Of a stretch of DNA of 5,851 nucleotides, positions 5,497-5,851 are shown in pieces; position 1 is the first letter of the stretch, and the number at the start of each line of letters is the position of its first letter. Under the pieces are notes generated by a model, which worked only from the letters and a program-made list of their open reading frames with translations, was not told the origin of the DNA and made no database searches. Source of the DNA: Bacillota bacterium (GTDB lineage Bacteria > Bacillota_I > Bacilli_A > MOL361 > Turicibacteraceae); NCBI GenBank assembly GCA_003486705.1, contig DNGE01000092.1:7974-13824 (forward strand), in the 5' to 3' direction. The position numbers and the translations under genes are program-made.

Positions 5497-5851
5497 ATAA
5501 TCTAATCATTGCGCCAATGGCATTAAAATACTCCGGCATACCTAAAACTTTACAATCAGAAGAAAGTTCAACATTTTCTAATTGTTCAATATAACTTGTT
5601 GCAACCCCAAGCTTTTGCTCCATATATTCAACAAGCCCGCGCATCTTAGCACTTCCACCTATAACAAAAATATGATCAACTTTATTTCCCACTTCTTTAT
5701 TACGATAAAACTGTAGCACACGCTCTAAATCGCTAATCATATCATCAACACAACGTTGAACCACTTGCTGCTCATCACTTAAATCGTCGCGTTTACATAA
5801 ATCAGCTATACTCTCTTTTAAAGATACCGCTGATTTTATTGATATATTTGA
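5495..5851 (-). CDS. pilM: Type IV pilus assembly ATPase PilM, C-terminal fragment (start beyond window)
   Basis: This is the last 118 residues of an actin-like (ASKHA) ATPase; the frame stays open to the right edge, so the N-terminal part is missing. A GTG at 5764 is in frame but is internal: the 29 codons before it have no stop and continue the fold. Visible marks are the helix before the last nucleotide-binding strand (Asp-Leu-Glu-Arg-Val-Leu-Gln-Phe-Tyr), then IFVIGGSAKMRGL (fragment residues 61-73), the adenosine-contacting Gly-Gly loop of the actin superfamily, then a KLG turn, and the closing EYFNAIGAMIRL helix typical of PilM. In the family, PilM sits on the cytoplasmic face of the membrane and binds the N-terminal tail of PilN, coupling the motor ATPases to the alignment complex. 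pilN follows after 11 nt, which supports the call. FtsA- and MreB-like proteins share the fold, but the pilN/pilO neighbours settle it. Confidence 0.93.
   Translation of the reverse strand, partial: SNISIKSAVSLKESIADLCKRDDLSDEQQVVQRCVDDMISDLERVLQFYRNKEVGNKVDHIFVIGGSAKMRGLVEYMEQKLGVATSYIEQLENVELSSDCKVLGMPEYFNAIGAMIRL

Noticed and set aside
5495..5764. A stand-alone 89-residue gene starting at the GTG at 5764
   Set aside because: The frame is open through the right edge and the upstream codons continue the PilM fold. The fragment alone would be only the last part of an ATPase domain.

Overview
The window is one strand of a type IV pilus (T4P) assembly and minor-pilin operon. All six genes lie on the minus strand and are read from the right edge to the left edge. 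In transcription order they are: a C-terminal fragment of the actin-like ATPase PilM (5851..5495), PilN (5483..4932), a long PilO (4930..3692), a PilV/GspI-like minor prepilin (3682..2618), a very large PilX/GspK-like minor prepilin (2590..380), and the N-terminal part of a PilW/GspJ-like minor prepilin (368..1, running off the left edge). Gaps between genes are 1 to 27 nt. I see no internal promoter, terminator, RNA gene, mobile element or CRISPR array, so the promoter should lie beyond the right edge and the operon should continue beyond the left edge.

The DNA is AT-rich, with strong purine-rich Shine-Dalgarno sites (AGGAGG, AGGGGGTG, AGGTGA) and a TTG start. PilO is followed directly by prepilin genes, with no PilP lipoprotein gene or secretin gene in the window. 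This points to a low-GC Gram-positive (Bacillota) T4P system, but I cannot name the genus. The order pilM-pilN-pilO-minor prepilins resembles T4P loci of clostridia and related Bacillota (family knowledge, not searched).

Working model: PilM (cytoplasmic) binds the N-terminal tail of PilN. PilN and PilO (each one membrane helix plus an outside coiled coil and a ferredoxin-like domain) form the alignment complex that links the cytoplasmic motor to the growing pilus. The three prepilins have class III leaders (cut by the PilD peptidase after Gly). They match the I, K and J roles of the tip-initiating pseudopilin complex. The K-like protein lacks Glu at +5, as expected of the capping subunit, and carries an exported region of about 700 residues with repeated Gly/Asp turns. 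It is the best candidate for a tip-displayed adhesin or sensor.

The most notable points are the oversized tip pilin, its probable TTG start, the 31-residue leader of the PilV-like protein, the roughly 180-residue C-terminal extension of PilO, and stop codons merged into the next gene's Shine-Dalgarno site at three of five junctions. I found no sign of a wholly new system. The novelty is in the large, probably lineage-specific tip proteins.
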